A stretch of DNA of 64,000 bases from Sclerotinia nivalis (GCA_029531795.1 JAPEIS010000013.1:1922001-1986000); one strand, 5' to 3'. Shown: positions 1-12,971, numbered from the stretch's first letter. Program-made: numbers and translations. The notes: generated by a model from the letters alone, not told the origin.

Positions 1-755
1 CGATTCAGAAGAACAATTCTATCGTTATTATCCTCGAATGTTTCGAAAAACTAGTTAATACATTTCGGGATCTTCGATTCAATCTTTTTATCGATTAACA
101 AAATGAATCTTTTGTATTATTGAAGATCATTATTATTTATCATTTTCACTCTATATATAAACTAACTTGCTTTAACTCTGCCTCGATATATACAGACCAA
201 ATTAACAAGATATATTCCAGTATTATAATTCACAATCTTCTATTTAATAATAACAATCTACAATTATAACTTCAGGAAAAAGCTTTCTCCGAATTCAATC
301 CTTTTTAAAAGAAAGTATATTATATAAATCGAATTTACAAAAACAATTAAAAAATTCTATCCCGTTTTTTAGATTCTAATACAAAATTCCAAGGTAGAAA
401 GTATTATAGATATTATATTTATAAAAAAGAAAGCTATTAGTTAACCAATTATTTTATTGAAAAACAAAAGGAAGCTAGATAACATTATTAGGAATTCATT
501 AGAGCTAAATAACCTGAATATACTTCTACCTTCAAACGTTTGTACCGTCAATACATTATAAGCGAATACAATACAATTATTCCTTCAAATGAACAATTCA
601 TTCTCCTTATAAAGGAATACAAAAATTCTTTATAGAAGAATCCTCAAAAGGAATTAAACGATGACTTTGATCTCGAAGGATTTTTCAATAAATTCACTTC
701 TTCAAAGGCTCAAAAAACTATTATCGAGCTTTATAATAATACTATTACTTATTTC

Positions 756-1169
756 TTGGAAACCACAATTCTATCGTCGATTCAAATCTTCTTCAACTAT
801 TGTTATTCAAATGAAGAATTTATCGGTATTATAATTGATTCAGAAACTTCAATCAAATCTACCGCCGGTATATATCAAATTGAAGCTCTACAGAAATTAA
901 TCGATATTATAATTATATCAAATTCTAATTTTAATATTAATTTCGTTTTCGGAATTGATAATACTAATTCAAAAGGAATTGTGATATTTAATATATCTAT
1001 TAATAATAATATTTTTTATATTATAGATACTTATATTTTTTTTTTATTACTTGTAGATATAGATCGACTTTATATAGTTTTTGATAATTTTAGTAATATT
1101 GTTATAGATTCCAAAGGAAATCATATTTATTCTGTAATTAGAAAATTCGATCATATATTTCTTTTATAG
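756..1169 (+). pseudogene. Copia aspartic protease region (broken)
   Basis: A 137-residue open stretch contains the retroviral-type protease signature in damaged form: IIDSETS where the family has DSG[AS]. The homologous copy at 50118-50534 reads IIDSGAS, so Gly to Glu (GGA to GAA) is a local mutation. It would have cut the Gag-Pol polyprotein. It lies inside the RIP-damaged Copia element and is followed by the GAG-pre-integrase segment. Recognition rests on the DS(G/E)AS motif, the position before the integrase and the agreement with the second copy. Confidence 0.7.
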
Positions 1170-1250
1170 AATATCATTCTTTTTATCGATCTAATAGAAG
1201 TATATTCTTCTATTCTGTTTTTTTATTTCATTGATATAAAACTTCGAAGA

Positions 1251-1574
1251 TTGTATCGTCGATTTGGTTATTCTTCTATAAAAAAACTTTGTAATATTCT
1301 GAAATGTATTAACTATGATGAATATACTGAAAAAGAACTTTGTAAATTTAACAAGTTTTGTTATTTTTGTCAAAAACATAATAGATCCTTAGAACGATTC
1401 AAATTTACCTTATATAACGATATCGAATTCAATTTTATAGTTTATATTGATGTTATATATTTAAATAGAAAATTAATTCTGTATATTATCGATCAAACAA
1501 TACATTTCCAAATTGTACAATTACTATCTAATATTTCAACAATTGCAATTTGGAATACTTTAAAGGAATACTAG
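1251..1574 (+). pseudogene. Copia GAG-pre-integrase and integrase start (broken)
   Basis: A 107-residue stretch opens with YRRFGYSS, the damaged form of the H-R-x-G-H-x-S start of the Copia pre-integrase zinc-binding domain; both His are now Tyr. It then has the CYFCQKH metal-ligand pair. The catalytic-core start follows, with VYIDVIYL supplying the first acidic residue and then LYIIDQTIHFQ. The equivalent on - at 49581-50036 keeps one of the lost His (FDHPS). A stop after NTLKEY ends the open stretch, but homologous sequence continues to about 2000. It is not functional. Confidence 0.75.
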
Positions 1575-2465
1575 ATCAATATCTATATTGAATCTCCAGA
1601 TTATCTAATTTACAATGCTGGAAAGAATTTCATCGGAAAAGAGTTTGTAAATCGAGCTTTATTCATGAATACAATAACGAAATCAATTTTTATTGAATCC
1701 TATTAATCAATTGATATTGTTGAACGATATCATACACCTCTCCGTTGTGTATACGAAATCATTACTGAAGAAATAATTCAAAAACCTAATATTATATAGG
1801 ATATGTATCTTCAAATAATTGTGAAAACTATAAATGATTCAGTTGATCCAAATAATTTAGTTTTTATACTATTTGTATTTGGAATATATTTTAGAATCTC
1901 CAATTTAGACTTTTCAAATCTTACTATTCTACAATGAATCATAATTATTGAAAAAGCTATACAGAAGATTCACAAATTTTATATACAAAGATAAATTAAC
2001 AATACTTTAAATCAATGAAATGGTCCTTTAACAGATCATATTTATAATCTCTCTATCAATTCTAATGTTTTGATATAACGAAAGGTTACTATTTTAAAGA
2101 AAGACAAATAGAAAAATTCATTCCCTTTCTTCGGAATTAATAGAGAAACCTATAAAATTCAACTTTCTAACGGAATTATTGAATTCAGGAGTACTATTGT
2201 AAAATTATACTATTCCAAATCGGAAGAAGTAATAAATCTACCAGATAATCCTGATAAGGAAATCAACCTTTTTGATAACCCGGAATCAATCAATCAAAAT
2301 CCAGATTCACCAAATCCAATATAGGAGCTTGATCGAAATGTAATTGTTTATATAATCATACCCTCTACACCTATTATTACCTATTCTATTAGTTATACTA
2401 CACAATGTCTTTTAGATCGAATTAAAATTCTGATAATTCATCAATATTTTTCGGAAACACTATCG

Positions 2466-3834
2466 ATGTCAAACCCTGATTTAACCATTTTCCTAGCAAA
2501 CGAAGATCTTGAAACTACTTTACTCAAACCTAATTTTGTCGACTCTCATAGAAAAAAGATCAAAGGATTATTAGAAAAAGAAACTTTCGAAAACGTTCCC
2601 ATCTTTTCAATCCCTACCGGAATTTATATCTTCGGAAACCGATTCGTTGATAAGATTAAATACATCGGAATCGATAAAACTATAAAGAAATCATAATTAA
2701 TAATTCAAATATACAATAATACTGGAAAAGAAACTGTTTTAATTCAATCTCTAATTCTACAAAAGGTTAATCAACAGAAACTATTAATCCTGACTTCAAT
2801 TTTTAAACCGAAAAACATTTATATTTACCTTTGCGATATCTTGCAAATCTATATTCAGATTACAACGAAACTAAATCGGTTATTTTATATTCATCCTTTT
2901 TAGAAAATACATTTTTTATAGAATATCGTTCTTCAAATAAAGAAACCTTTATATAGTATTATAGAATCAGATAATCATTGATTCAAAACATACTATAATC
3001 ATCATACGAATCGTCTCGATCTTATAGTTTCAATTTATAATCATTATCTTCTTTATCGAAACAATAATATATTTATATTTATTAGTATTCAAATCGATAA
3101 TACATTTATTGTCGTTAACAAAGTATTTGTTGAATTAGAATAGAAACAATTCAAAACTATCAACTTTCAAATAAAAGAATATTTCAATTTAGAAACAATA
3201 CGTTGTTTAGTGGGCTAAAAGAATATATATTACTAATCTCACCCAATCGGAAGCTGTATATTCATTATCCTACATTATTCAAATTACCGATCCCATTCCA
3301 GAAGATATTGAATTCCTGAATAAAACTTTTTCTTAGCAATTCTATAATATTATTAAAGGATTGAGATTCATTCCCCTTAATTCAAAGACCCTTATCCTTT
3401 TTGCATTCGTAGATATAGGATTTGCAAATAACCTTGATCATTCTTTTCAAATCGGATATATTATAATTCTAACAAACAAATTCAAAAACGCGAATATCCT
3501 TTATTGGATTTCTATTAAATACAAAAGAATTATTAAAAATATATTAACTTTAGAACTTTATATAATAACTCTTAGATTTGATATAGCAAACACTATAAAG
3601 TCTTCCTTCGATCAAATAATTATTTGTAATTATCCTATTCCACTTATAATATATACCGATTCGAAATCACTTTACGAATATCTTGTTAGATTTGGTATTA
3701 TATACGAAAAACGATTGATGATCGATTTGATGTATATTCGCCAATTATATGAAAGACGAAAGATTCAGAAAATCCATTGGATCGATAGAAATATTAACCC
3801 TATTAATATAATAACGAAAGCTAAACTTTGTTAA
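2466..3834 (+). pseudogene. Copia reverse transcriptase and RNase H (broken)
   Basis: The open stretch at 2466-2696 has the start of the Copia RT (GLLEKETFENV, then IFGNRFVDKIK). The open stretch at 3361-3834 (157 residues) is the Copia RNase H, with ILFAFVDIGFANN at the first catalytic Asp, TLELYIITLRFDIA at the Glu region, IYTDSKSLYEYL at the third acidic position and ending in IHWIDRNINPINIITKA. The sequence between them is the RT body, interrupted by stops such as TAA and TAG in place of Gln codons. The same modules appear on - at 48039-48824 and 47358-47573. Damage is mainly nonsense and missense transitions, as RIP produces. Confidence 0.8.
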
Positions 3835-4028
3835 ACTTTGAAAGAATTGATTGATATAAATAAAATTAAATTGGAAATGAAGATATAGATGAAAAGAACA
3901 AATATTAAGATTTAAGGTTTTTCAAATATTAAGATTTAGATTTTCGGATATTATGAATTTGGGTTTTTCTATTTCGTTTTTATATCTATATTTATTATAG
4001 TTAATTATTCTTTTAAGAAGATAATCAA

Positions 4029-4270
4029 TATTGATATTCATATACTCTTAAAACATATGATCCTTACTTAAACGAAGGTTTCTATATTGAAACGATTCAC
4101 ACTCAATGGTTCTTTTGAACCTTGATGCGTAATATAACCTTTAATTTAGGGATCAATTGCATAGCAATCCAAACGCCCTTACAGGAATCTCTTTTGTGAA
4201 TAACCTCAATACAATCATAAACGTTTTGATCATTTCTATCGGATACGACGATCACAGAGTCGTACCGACA
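4029..4270 (+). repeat. Copia 3' LTR (242 bp)
   Basis: Begins TATTGATATTCA, a mutated form of the TGTTGGTATTCA start seen at 53322 and 47110 on -, and ends CGTACCGACA. Its whole length matches the LTR at 53079-53322 (244 bp). The end of the Copia internal region lies just before it. The sequence beyond 4270 is LINE material, so the Copia probably inserted into or next to the LINE. I could not read a target-site duplication because the left end is outside the window. Confidence 0.75.
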
Positions 4271-7200
4271 ATAGAGTTATGAACCCGTGACAGAATAAGA
4301 TTGTTTAACCAAAATAAAGGGATTATATAAAGTATAAAAAGAATAGGCGAAATTGGAGAGTCTTATAATAAATCATATTCAATATTGATACTAGATCTAG
4401 TTTCGCTATCGAATTTGATACAGATCGATCGTTTTGTAGAAAACGATTAAATCTAGTGAACTAGATTATCAGGCTATCCTTGTTCTTTGAACCGAAGGAT
4501 TAAGCGTTCTGGGAGAACAATATCAAAAGCACTTTTGATATCTATAATTAGTAATATAGTTTTGGAATCTGAATTCAAGGTTATTTCTATATCATATGTA
4601 AAGCAGATTGTAAGATCGATAAGTGATTAAAGGGGAAACGCTCCAAATTGTTGTTTGGTTAATACTTTAAGAATTATAGCAATCCAAGATATCTTTTTAG
4701 TGATCAAATATTCAAGACCTTTTCTTAATACTGAAAGTAGAGTTATTGATTTATAGGATCTGGAATTCGTATAATCTGATTTGTTCGGTTTTGGAATGAT
4801 AATTATAATTGTTAATCGAAAGCATTTAAAGTGATAATCTATTTCAAGATATTTTTGAAAGAGTTGTAAAATGTTAAATTCAATTTGTGGTTATGCTAAT
4901 TGTAGTATTTTGATTGGGATTTCGTTTATATTAGGAATTGTATTATCTATACAAAGGATAGCAATTTGTATATCTTGAATCGTAATTTCCGGAAATGGGA
5001 TAGAATGAATAAAAACTGTAAAGGAATCGAAAAGGATATTACCAATTTCAATTATATTAATCAATAGATTATTAATAAATAGATCTTTTTTAACTTGGAT
5101 TATTATAATAAGAGAATAATCTAAAAGATCTATTAAAAAAGGAGTTCGATATGTTCTAGCTGATTGATATTATTTTGTTATTTTAAAGATATCTTTTATT
5201 TTCTTAACTGAATCAAGTTTAGAGAATTATAATTCCTTTTTCGTTTTCTTGATAACCTTTTGGAGATTCTATTTAAATTCTAAAAAGTTATTTGTTCGGT
5301 TTTCCTAAACAATTATTCGGTAGACCTTATTTCATTATAGTTGATTTGTATTTTGGTTGAATAATCTTTGAATTGATTCTGTATATACTAATTGTATTGA
5401 TTGAGTAATATTCAAAGCTAGGTTATCGAGATCAGAAATTGTAGATAAAGTTTGAAGATCTAGATTCGCTAGGTTTTCTGATAATAGATTTGAGAAGAGT
5501 TTTTCGTCAAGTATATTAATTCGCAATCTTCGAATTAGATCCTGGAATCTTGTATTCCAATTCAAAATTATCAATAAGGATTTGTGATCAGAAGTTGTAT
5601 CAAAGTGAAAAGTTAGTATTGTATTAGCTATATATAGTTCTGATAGAAATACAAAATCGAGAATATTATTCAAATTGTGAATAGCTTTGCCGATTATAGA
5701 AAGAAGATTGAAAGAATAATCATCTAATCAATTTGTAAAAAGCTCTGTAAGATTTGAATTTTTATAATAAAAAAGATCCTATCTTGAATGATATAGATTC
5801 AAATCTTCTATAAAGAGTATAAAATTAAAAAAGAAAAAAGATAAATTAAATAAATCTTTTATTGTTTAGCTTTTATCTTGATTGCTTCTAGAAGTATTAT
5901 ATATATTGATGATTGTAAAGGTAGAACTAGTAATAGATTGAAAATATAAAAATAATAAATCTCGAAAAGAAATAAACCAGAATTAATTAGCTCGAATATC
6001 TACTTTTTTGTGAATATAGATTATTATTTAAAAATAAATTTCCCAATTGTCGAATAATATAAAAGTTTCGTAGGTTGGATAGGATTTCGTAATTCAATGT
6101 AAGATATTTGAGAATATATAAAATTCTTGAATAAAAACTATATCAATACAAAAATCATTAATTAAAGAAAATACTAGTTTATAAGAATTAACATCTTTGA
6201 TTATATTAGTTTATAAGATAATTAAGAGTTTTGAAATTGTTTTAGGATTATTTATTGAATAGGATCGAAAAAAAGATAGATTCTAATATAATAAAATGAT
6301 TAAAATGATTAAAAGAAGATAGAATTAGTAAGGGTAATATCAGAATAGTTCAGATTGAAATTGAAGAGACAATGGATTCTTCCATTAAGGAATCAACTTT
6401 TGAAGTTTTAAAGCATTTTGTATTGATACAAACTTTAATTTTAATTGCTTTTGATATTTTCTGGATAGTTTGTTTTTCTGTTTTGGATTTGGAGTTTTTA
6501 ATTGTAAGACAAAGAAGACAATCAAGATCATTTGCTAGATGAGATTTTTTGCAATGTAGGTATTTTGTTGAGCAATTATGAATTGTATTATATCTAATAG
6601 AGTGATTCTTTTTGGTATAATTGATTGTATTGCAAATTCGATATCTTTCCGAACGAGAGTAAGCTCAAGTATTGTACCATTGAAAGTATCAGATGTATTG
6701 GATTATTTTAGATTTGAAAATGATTTGAGAAATGTTAATTGTAGTTCTTAGAATTCGAAGGTTTTTGGGGAAGATTGTATATTGCGAAGTTGGAAAGCTC
6801 AAGAACCAGATAGAATTATACAATCCGAATTCTTTGTTTTATATAGATTCGATTACTTGAATCGTTTGTTATCCTGTATTATCGTTGATAGCATCGAATA
6901 TAATTTCCGATTCGATTGGAACGATAATCAATTGTTGTGAATCTTCCAGAATTGTAACAATTCGTAGAATGTAGTTTAATCGATAGGTAATCTATAATTG
7001 TTATCGTTCGATTTTGCAGATTTCGAATACTTTTTCGATTATATTTAAAAGGGTTTTCAAAGTTATTAAATCCTCTAGAGAATTTGTATATAATATAAAT
7101 TTAGTATTTATTGATTAAACTTCTTTTAGAAGTTTTGTATTATTTTCTAATTGACTTTTCAATATACTAAGAATAGCGAAAGAGTTAGTTTTTCGGGTTG

Positions 7201-7359
7201 GGTGATTGAATTTGATATGAATAAAAAAGCGAATATCGGTTTTATTCGAGGTTTTGGATTGAGTTTTGGATTGATTCTTAGTTTTTGAAATTATAGGTTG
7301 TATAATTGATAGAGGAATTATAATTTTCTAAATATAAATAGAATCCTTGAGATATTGAA
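4271..7359 (-). mobile_element. Non-LTR retrotransposon (LINE, Tad-like) remnant, main part
   Basis: Read on -, this stretch has a CCHC-type zinc-knuckle gag region around 6400-6650 (C-x-x-C ... H ... C-x-x-C), then the end of an AP-endonuclease domain (5335-5673), then RT blocks down to about 4300 (translations such as ESAYI, LDIKSAFD-like and LNPSVQRTR, with stops between). That order is the fungal Tad/I-type LINE layout. The Gypsy element at 7365-12971 interrupts it with a ttata duplication, and its 5' part resumes at 12977. No intact ORF, poly-A tail or 3' end is visible; the Copia LTR abuts it at 4270. Non-functional. Confidence 0.65.
5335..5673 (-). pseudogene. LINE AP-endonuclease C-terminal part
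   Basis: A 112-residue open stretch on -: NILDFVFLSE followed by TTSDHKSLLIIL. The pattern [ST]-x-[IL]-D-[LF]-x-F ... S-D-H is the end of the exonuclease-endonuclease-phosphatase domain of fungal non-LTR elements, with the catalytic Asp-His pair still present. The rest of the stretch is the linker to the RT. It is part of the LINE remnant and has no start of its own. Confidence 0.65.
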
Positions 7360-7364
7360 TTATA

Positions 7365-7577
7365 TATCACAGAGGCAACAGATAGGACAATAGGAATCAC
7401 TTTTATTAATAAGACGTAGTTCGAAGAGCTACGTTTCTATAGAAGGAATGGTTCCTTAAATACATTTATGTGTAGCGCTAGCCCCGACCGGGGCTAGTCT
7501 ACACTTATCCGAGGTCCGATTCTTATGGGTCGGAACCCGAGCGGTTTCTGTATACTATATACGGGGACCTTGTGATA
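7365..7577 (-). repeat. 3' LTR of Gypsy A (213 bp)
   Basis: On - it starts TATCACAAGG (mutated from TGTCAC..) and ends CTCTGTGATA. It contains a perfect 8-bp-stem hairpin (ctagcccc/ggggctag) and a second stem around GTAGCTCTTCGAACTAC. Same length as the partner LTR at 12759-12971. Confidence 0.9.
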
Positions 7578-7629
7578 GTACCTCCCTTTTTAGGGTCGAG
7601 CTTCGTTGAGACGATTAGGGGGACCAGGT

Positions 7630-10600
7630 TTATCCGGATAACGATGGTGATAATTATGGATCAGTTCTTGAGCATTCTTCAAATACTCCACAGGTTCTTT
7701 GGTAGGTGTATCATAGCCTACCTATCGGATAGTATACTTTAGGCGGGGGCTATTACAATTTCGACGTTCCCATTGGGAATCCAGGACTTCTTCTACATTG
7801 AATTGCTTAATGCCTTCAATTTCGATAGGAGGGGGAGGCGGGTTGCGTTGATCGGGGATAGGGTTATCATTGACGGGATACAATAGGTTAATATGAAAGA
7901 TCAAATGATTCCTTATAAAGGCAGGAAGCTTCAGTTTGTAAGTGTATGAGTTTATGCTTTTCAGAATTCGAAAGGGATTTAAGTTTTTTCAATTTAGCTT
8001 TTTCTGGGGACGAAGAGTTCGGATATTCTTAGTATTAAGCCAGATTAGATCTCTAGATTGGTATCGACGGGCAGGCGAACGGTGGGAATCGGTATTCTTC
8101 GAATAGCGGGCTTGACTAGTGGTCAATTCGGTTTTCAGGTGATCGATGATCGACTTTATCTTTTTGATGAATTCCTCAGCGTTTAGGACTTCAGGGCGAT
8201 CGGAGAATGCGGCGGGTTCGAAATCCATTCGGGGATGGAAACCGTAATTGGTAAAGAATGGCGATAGGCGGGAGCTTTCGGATTAGATAGAGTTAATCGA
8301 GAATTCGGCGATCGGTAGTCATTCGGACCAGTTGTTCTGTAGGTAGGATATATACGAGCGAAGGTATTGTTCGAGTATTGTGTTCGCTTTTTCTGTTTGT
8401 CCATCGGTTTCAAAATGATAAGCTGTTGATAGCTTTGAAATAGTATTTAGTCGTTTACAAATATGCTTTTAGAAGTTAAAAATAAATTAAGCTTCACAAT
8501 CGAATATAATGGTCTGCGGTAGGCTGTGGAGCTTTTATATATGCTTTAGGAACAAACGAAAGACTTCTTCAGAGTTACAGGTTTCTCGATAGGGCAGGAA
8601 ATGCTTCATTTTGGTCAATCGATCGATTATAATAAATATCGTATCGTACTTAGAGCTTTTCGAAAGATGGATGATGAAATCGATTGAGATATTTTTTCAA
8701 ATTTGTTGTAGGATTGGGAGAAGGCGTAAGATTCCTTCTTGTTCTTTATGGTTCGAAATAGTTCGGTGGCAATTATGACAATTGTATATCCAACGGAAAA
8801 CGTAGTTGTAATATCCAAACCAATAGTAGTTTCGGGAAAGCAGTTCGAAGGTACGAGTACAGTGCGGATGTCCGGTAACAGAAGAATCGTGGATCATTCG
8901 AAGGAACTTTGCTTTTAGAGAATCGTAATTAGGAATATAAAGCTTTTTATGATAATATAATAAATCATTGTTCACAGTACATTCAGATAATATGATATGC
9001 GGATATCTAACAGTATTCTTTTTTAAAGCCTTTAAGATCGATAACGGAAGCGGGTCGGATAGGTAAGCTTCAACGAGCAAGAGTTTCAGTTCTTCAAAGA
9101 GTTCCAATTGTATAGATTCAGGTAATTGGATAGGGATTGGATTATCGGGTATCGCAAGTGGTTCAGGTTCACAGGCAGGTAATCCAGGTTCGCGGACAGA
9201 TGATTCGGGATTGCGGATAGACGACGGGGTATCGATACAAGTTTGGCTACAGATTGTAATTGCGAAACGAACTTTCTTTTTTGGTTTAACAATAGAAAAC
9301 AGATTTGTATTTAGATTTTCAGTTTTCAGAACAATCTGATTTTGATGAAGAAAGCGTTCATCCCCCTCTTTAAACAAATCCTCTGATCTTTTGATCAAAG
9401 TATCGAATTTCGCTCCTTGCTTTTTGGGACGGTATATAATCTTGAAATTGAAACGGGACAGAAATTCAAACCAGCGGGCTTGACGATAATTCAATAGCTT
9501 TGTTATCGTAAAATACTCTAGATTCTTATAATCCGTAATAATCTTGATCAAAGAAAAGGCGTTTTTTAATTCGGATCGTTACTCTTCAAAACAACGGATA
9601 ATTGCTAATAATTCTTTATCATAAATCTTGTAGTTATATTTTGTAATCGAATACTTCTTTGAGAAATATATAACAGGTTTCAGAATCCTATCGTTATCGT
9701 ATTGGGAAAGGACTCCAGCAAATATATAATCCGATATATCCATCTCTAGAATTATATCTTTCTCTCAATCGAAAAAAACTAACACAGATACCACCGTAAA
9801 TACGGCTTTCAGATTCGAAAACGATTTCTTATAATTAGGATTCCATTAAAAGGTTACATTCTTCTTAATTAGGTTTATTATCAAACGAATGATCGAGAAA
9901 AAGTTGCGAATAAAGTGTCAATAGAAATTGCTAAACCTTATAAATATTTATATATCTGTTAGATTCTTCAACGTTTTCCAATCAATTATCGTTTTAATCT
10001 TGGCTGGGTTTATTCGGATCCCTTCTCGGCCTACAATTAGGCCCAGGAATTTCGTTTCAAATTTCAGGAATTCGTATTTCGATAGATTGGTATACAATCC
10101 GGCTTTTCGTAAAGCGTCTAGTACCTTTTGTATATACTTTATATATTCAGAACGAATCTTGTTATAAATCAGAATATCATTCAGATAAGCAGTACAGAAT
10201 ATATCCAGGTATTCTTTTAGAGTATCGTTGATAAATTATTGGAACATTACTAGAACTCCAGTCAGTCCGAATAGTATGATTAAGGTTTCGAACAAACCGA
10301 ATCGGGTACGGAATACAGTTAGATATTCTTGTCCTTCCTTGATTCGGATATTATTGAAGGCCGAGATGATATCTATTTTTGTAAAATATTTCATTTCTTT
10401 CAGGTTATTCAAGGATTTTTTGGTTAAAGGCAACGAGTATCGATCTTTCATAAACAAATTATTCAATACACAATAATCTATACAGAATCGAAGATCATTA
10501 CTGGGTTTTTTAACAAATAAAACAGGCAAAGCAGAAACAAAGGAACTCGATTGGATGAATCCTTTTGTTAGGTTTTCTTTTAATCATTCTTGCAAAGCTT

Positions 10601-10960
10601 TCAATTCGTCCCGAGACATTGAATACAAAACTTCAAATGGTAGTTTAGCCTTATCTTGCAATCGGATATTATGATTGTATAAATAGTACGGAGATAGTTT
10701 GTTAGTGTTACATAAAGAAAATATATCGATCTACGAACGGAATTCAGTAGGCAGATCTTCGGGAGCAAAGTCTTCCTTTTCCTTTAGGATTCAGTCTATC
10801 AAATCGATACTAGCTTGGAATATCTTGTAGCCTCGACGAGCGTATATCGAGTAAGCTCGGATTGAAATGCTTATTATATCTCTTTTCTTTAGCACTTCAA
10901 AACGAAACAGTAGATAAATAGGACGGGCTTTGACAGGGATATCGGATAAGATTCGGATAC
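7630..10960 (-). pseudogene. Gypsy A pol: RT, RNase H, integrase, chromodomain (broken)
   Basis: On -, 10236-10529 carries RT ([34 protein letters not shown]) and a YLND catalytic box follows near 10180. The stretch 8697-9551 has the end of RNase H ([34 protein letters not shown]), a low-complexity spacer and the integrase zinc finger (H-x3-H ... NCHNCHR). 7989-8228 is the integrase C-terminal region and 7722-7904 opens the chromodomain (VEEVLDSQWERR), which ends near 7630 after YPDK. Most of the frame is shared but stops interrupt it. It would have copied and integrated the element; now inert. Confidence 0.8.
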
Positions 10961-11347
10961 TCGATGGTTGTGCAGGTGTATTACAAGACTTCCGGTAGAA
11001 TTTGTTATCGATGCGAATCCGATATAGGGATTGTATTTCTTTAGCCAGGCCAATCCCAAGACAATCGGATAATGAGCTAGTTCAGTAATGTAGATTTTCG
11101 ATCTTTTCTCATAGTGATCGTTGATTTGCAAATCGGCTAGAATATAACGATCCATTCGATTTTCGAGCAATATTTTTCCATCGAATCCAATGACTTCGAA
11201 CGGGATAGGTAATTTGTATATTGAAAGTTTGGTAGTTTCCATCCAACTTCGATTTGCGAAAGTATATCCTTCGCATCCGCTATCCATCATAACGTAAGTG
11301 AGACAGGATCGATTAAATGTCGATAGAACAGTAATAGACAATATCAT
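10889..11347 (-). pseudogene. Gypsy A aspartic protease region
   Basis: A 152-residue open stretch on - has VMMDSGCEGYTFANRSW (the D-S-G active site) and, about 85 residues on, YPIVLGLAWLKKYNP, the I-L-G-x-x-W-L-x-x-x-N-P end of the Gypsy protease and linker. It would have matured the polyprotein. It lies in a different frame from both gag and RT; the RT frame takes over near 10960. Confidence 0.75.
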
Positions 11348-11583
11348 CAGATTTACTCAATTGTTTATTTCTTCAACGAAAGATAAACCTTGAATTGCAA
11401 CAACGGATAGACGTAGTATATATAAAACTTTCGTCTGACAACGACTTATACTAGACAAACTCCGTTTTCCGAACTCGGAAAGCCGGAAGGGGATAGATTA
11501 TACAATGATATAATATACAGTTGAATCTGAACAGAAAATGGAACAAAGAATAACGAGGCAGAACTAATAAAACTAGCTTTAGC

Positions 11584-12723
11584 TTATACAAAACGATTAT
11601 CTAAAAACGGGCAATCTTTCATACAGTAATCGACCGATCCACAACGGAAGTATTCCTCTTGTTCGCGTCTATTAGTACATCTTTGGGAACTGAAATCCAT
11701 TGGATCTCCAGCAGGTATAATTGTAACAAGAACAGCAGGTCGGGTAATAGCATTCGAAAACAGAACAGGGGTACAGTTAACAGGATTCAGGTTTTGAATT
11801 GTAGTACAGGGCGACGGAACGATTGGATTGCGACCGGAACCGGTCGGTCCCATCAGGTACAAACGGCGATTCTCCAATATCTATACGAAAGCAGCGAATG
11901 CATCAGCGCTATTTGTAAATGACTCAACAATAACAATCTGATTCTTCAATTCGCTCAACAAAGCTTATTCTAACAGGATAATCAAAATACTATTGTCATC
12001 GGCCATCCCAGCTTCCAACACTAGTCTCTAAAACTCAATATAAAAAACATAAAACGATTAGTTCCTCTGTTTCAAATTGATCAAAAATTTCCAAACCTCG
12101 GTCCGCTTGTTCTGGTTTCCATAAGCTCTTTCCAATATTTGCAACAGATCCTTATAATCAACAAGTTTAACAAATTGCCCTTTGATATTATATAATCGAA
12201 TTTGCACAACAGCAGATCCAATTAGTCTTCCAATTACATAAGTCAGACAGGAATATAGAAAAGTAAAACAATCGGAATTGGCATACATTTTATTCTATAT
12301 TTGATCGACAAATCGATCAAGATCGATTTTCGTTCCATCAAACAATATAGGGTCAGATACCTTCTCACTCAATTGAGGCTTCGATAAAACAAAAGCAGCG
12401 GCCGGAATCGTAACAGGCATCAGGGGCGAGGAGTCGATTGAAACAAACAGGGCGACGGGGACGGGATGAAGTTAAGTCAGATGAGCAATCAACCCATCGT
12501 TCTCCTCCTTCCATCATATGAATACAGTTTTCTCGACTTGCAGATCGAGAGTAAGCTTTTGAACTACAGATTGCAGATCAGTTACCTCTGCCTCCACTCT
12601 TATACTATAATCGTAAAGGGAAGTGAGATAATGATACCAAATCGCGATATCGCTGGCTACAACAATAGCGAATTCTTTAGGGGAGCCGGGCTGGCTAGAC
12701 GGGTGCGGACAGAACAACATCAT
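11584..12723 (-). pseudogene. Gypsy A gag (capsid and zinc knuckle), broken
   Basis: Three open stretches in the same - frame (12514-12723, 12058-12288, 11584-11877) make up a gag. The middle one has the retrotransposon capsid core (NIKGQFVKLVDYKDLLQ, LERAYGN, VWKFLINLKQ). The last has PMDFSSQRC followed by a degenerate CCHC knuckle, YFRCGSVDYCMKDCP, in which the His has become Tyr. Element B has the same three pieces at 38181-38363, 37803-38000 and 37155-37505. Stops between the pieces make it non-functional. Confidence 0.75.
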
Positions 12724-12758
12724 AGAAATGTCAATACAGATAGATAGAAACTACATAG

Positions 12759-12971
12759 TATCACAAAAACAACAAACAAAACAACAGGAATCACTTTTAT
12801 TAATAAAACGTAACTCAAAAAGCTACATTTCTATAAAAAGAACAGTTCCTTAAATACATTTATATATAGCGCTAGCCCCGACCAGGGCTAGCCTACACTT
12901 ATCCGAGGTCCGACTCCTATGGGTCGGAACCCGAGCGGTCTCCGTATACCATATACGGGGACCCCATGACA
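12759..12971 (-). repeat. 5' LTR of Gypsy A (213 bp)
   Basis: On - it starts TGTCATGGGG and ends TTTGTGATA, and is flanked outside by the ttata duplication. Differences from the 3' LTR are mostly transitions, which points to RIP after insertion. The stem-loop near 12871-12893 has one broken pair here. Confidence 0.9.

Larger units (their letters stand above)
1..4270 (+). mobile_element. Degenerate Ty1/Copia LTR retrotransposon, 3' part with 3' LTR
   Basis: The element enters from the left edge of the window, so its 5' LTR and gag start lie outside. In order on + are a gag remnant (about 1-750), the aspartic protease region (756-1169), the integrase (1251-2000), RT (2466-3200), RNase H (3361-3834) and a 3' LTR (4029-4270). 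Protease, integrase and RT before RNase H in that order is the Copia arrangement. All frames are broken by stops and the DNA is very AT-rich, the picture expected of RIP. A homologous copy lies in the opposite orientation at 46404-53322; for example, the first 110 bases match the reverse complement of about 51180-51290 at most positions. It is not functional. Confidence 0.85.
7365..12971 (-). mobile_element. Ty3/Gypsy retrotransposon 'A', 5.6 kb, RIP-damaged, both LTRs and TSD
   Basis: Two 213-bp LTRs (12759-12971 at the 5' end, 7365-7577 at the 3' end, reading on -) enclose gag, protease, RT, RNase H, integrase and a chromodomain. The flanks carry the same 5 bases, ttata (7360-7364 and 12972-12976), so this is a complete insertion, placed in a LINE. 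A purine-rich tract (AAAAAGGGAGG on -) lies just inside the 3' LTR. Gag reads in one frame, protease in a second and RT to chromodomain in a third, each with stops. The RT motif is YLND. Related copies in this window are element B (32476-38638), the fragment at 29760-30183 and the solo LTR at 35408-35620. Confidence 0.92.

Noticed and set aside
4600..5300. Possible host gene between Copia LTR and LINE endonuclease
   Set aside because: Translations on - match LINE RT blocks with many stops, not a host gene.
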